DNA from: CAIOSQ01 sp044359885
Lineage (GTDB): Bacteria; Pseudomonadota; Alphaproteobacteria; CACIAM-22H2
Reading direction: 5' to 3'
DNA length: 15,259 nt
Assembly: GCA_044359885.1 (NCBI GenBank)
Contig: JBIKLI010000071.1
Coordinates: forward strand, 1 to 15,259
A program made the translations under genes and the position numbers. Each line of letters opens with the position of its first letter. Position 1 is the stretch's first letter. Shown here piece by piece: positions 14,850 to 15,259 of this stretch. The notes below the pieces were generated by a model. It was not told the origin of the DNA, ran no database searches, and saw only the letters and a program-made list of their open reading frames with translations.

Positions 14850-15259
14850 CGCTGCGCAGCGCGAAGCTGGACTTGATCGAGGCGATGCCGCGGATGCGGG
14901 TCAGGCGGCGCATCAGGAACTGCTCGTAGGCGGCGAGGTCCGGCACGACCACGCGCAGCAGGTAATCCGCGTCGCCGGTCATCAGGTAGCACTCCATGAT
15001 CTCTGGCCAGCCGGCGACGGCGGCTTCGAAGACCTGCAACGTCTTTTCCTCCTGTCGCTCCAGGCTGACCTGGGTGAAGACGCTGACATTCAGGCCCAGC
15101 GCCGCGGGATCGACCAGGGCCGCATAGCCCCGTATGACGCCCGCGCTCTCCAGCCCGCGCACGCGCCGCCAGCAAGGCGAGGGCGAGATCCCGATCCGGG
15201 TCGCCAGGTCCTGGTTGCTGAGCCGGCCGTCGCGCTGCAGCTCGGTCAGGATGCGGCGA
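14818..15259 (-). CDS. Lrp/AsnC family transcriptional regulator (5' end outside window)
   Basis: The 146 C-terminal residues are visible; the frame runs off the right edge, and only a few N-terminal residues should be missing from this family of about 150-160 residues. A GTG at 15162 is internal (Val in RRVRGLE). Residues 1-45 are the winged helix-turn-helix: RRILTELQRDGRLSNQDLA, then recognition helix SPSPCWRRV (25-33). The rest is the RAM/AsnC effector domain, with GDADYLLRVVVPD (95-107) at the expected ligand-binding loop and SIKSSFAL near the end. Such proteins form octamers and sense amino acids. Its target is unknown; the controlled gene is often adjacent and divergent, which here would lie to the right of the window. 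It is not obviously linked to the TPR gene that it converges with. Confidence 0.92.
   Translation of the reverse strand, partial: RRILTELQRDGRLSNQDLATRIGISPSPCWRRVRGLESAGVIRGYAALVDPAALGLNVSVFTQVSLERQEEKTLQVFEAAVAGWPEIMECYLMTGDADYLLRVVVPDLAAYEQFLMRRLTRIRGIASIKSSFALRSVKYRTDLPIA

Noticed and set aside
15162..15259. GTG at 15162 as start of the Lrp gene
   Set aside because: The residues upstream in the same frame form the expected helix-turn-helix, so starting there would remove the DNA-binding domain.

Overview
The window is GC-rich throughout (about 70% by eye), densely coded on both strands, with short intergenic gaps. The protein types (PuuE-type allantoinase, DUF1194 VWA protein, an Lrp regulator with an SPSPCWRRV recognition helix, a TTC38-like protein) fit a free-living alphaproteobacterium, probably of the Rhodospirillales or a related order. 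That placement is inferred from protein resemblance, not from a marker gene. There are thirteen protein genes, two of them cut by the window edges. I see no tRNA, rRNA, CRISPR array or insertion sequence.

Layout. (1) 1-1979, plus: the 3' part of a secreted RTX calcium-binding protein with two 91-residue tandem modules, a probable cohesin-like beta-sandwich and a type I secretion C-terminus. (2) 1992-3620, plus: a beta-CASP metallo-beta-lactamase exonuclease-type protein. (3) 7783 down to 3676, minus: a three-gene operon of a PuuE-type allantoinase, a glutathione S-transferase (start and stop overlap as ATGA) and an 835-residue P-type cation ATPase. (4) 8000-10756, plus: a zinc-uptake operon. 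A Zur-like operator is followed by a 55-residue His-Pro-rich single-helix membrane protein that I cannot assign to a family. It overlaps znuC by ATGA, and then come a ZnuB-type permease and a ZnuA with a His-rich loop. (5) 11473 down to 10772, minus: an exported von Willebrand A (DUF1194) protein. (6) 11531-14849, plus: nnr (NAD(P)HX epimerase/dehydratase), a Nudix hydrolase and a TTC38-like TPR protein, probably one transcription unit. (7) 15259 down to 14818, minus: an Lrp/AsnC regulator whose 5' end lies outside the window and whose 3' end overlaps the TPR gene by 32 bp.

How the genes work together. The clearest functional unit is zinc acquisition. Periplasmic ZnuA binds Zn through H63, H142 and H208 plus a His loop, ZnuB is the channel, ZnuC is the ATPase, and the predicted operator would let Zur shut the operon off when zinc is sufficient. 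The tiny His-rich protein is the first gene under that operator and is translationally coupled to znuC, which makes it the best candidate for something undescribed here. The nnr-Nudix pair suggests nucleotide or NAD damage repair, but the link is only by neighbourhood. The allantoinase-GST-P-ATPase operon mixes purine catabolism, thiol chemistry and ion transport, and its logic is not evident from the sequence.
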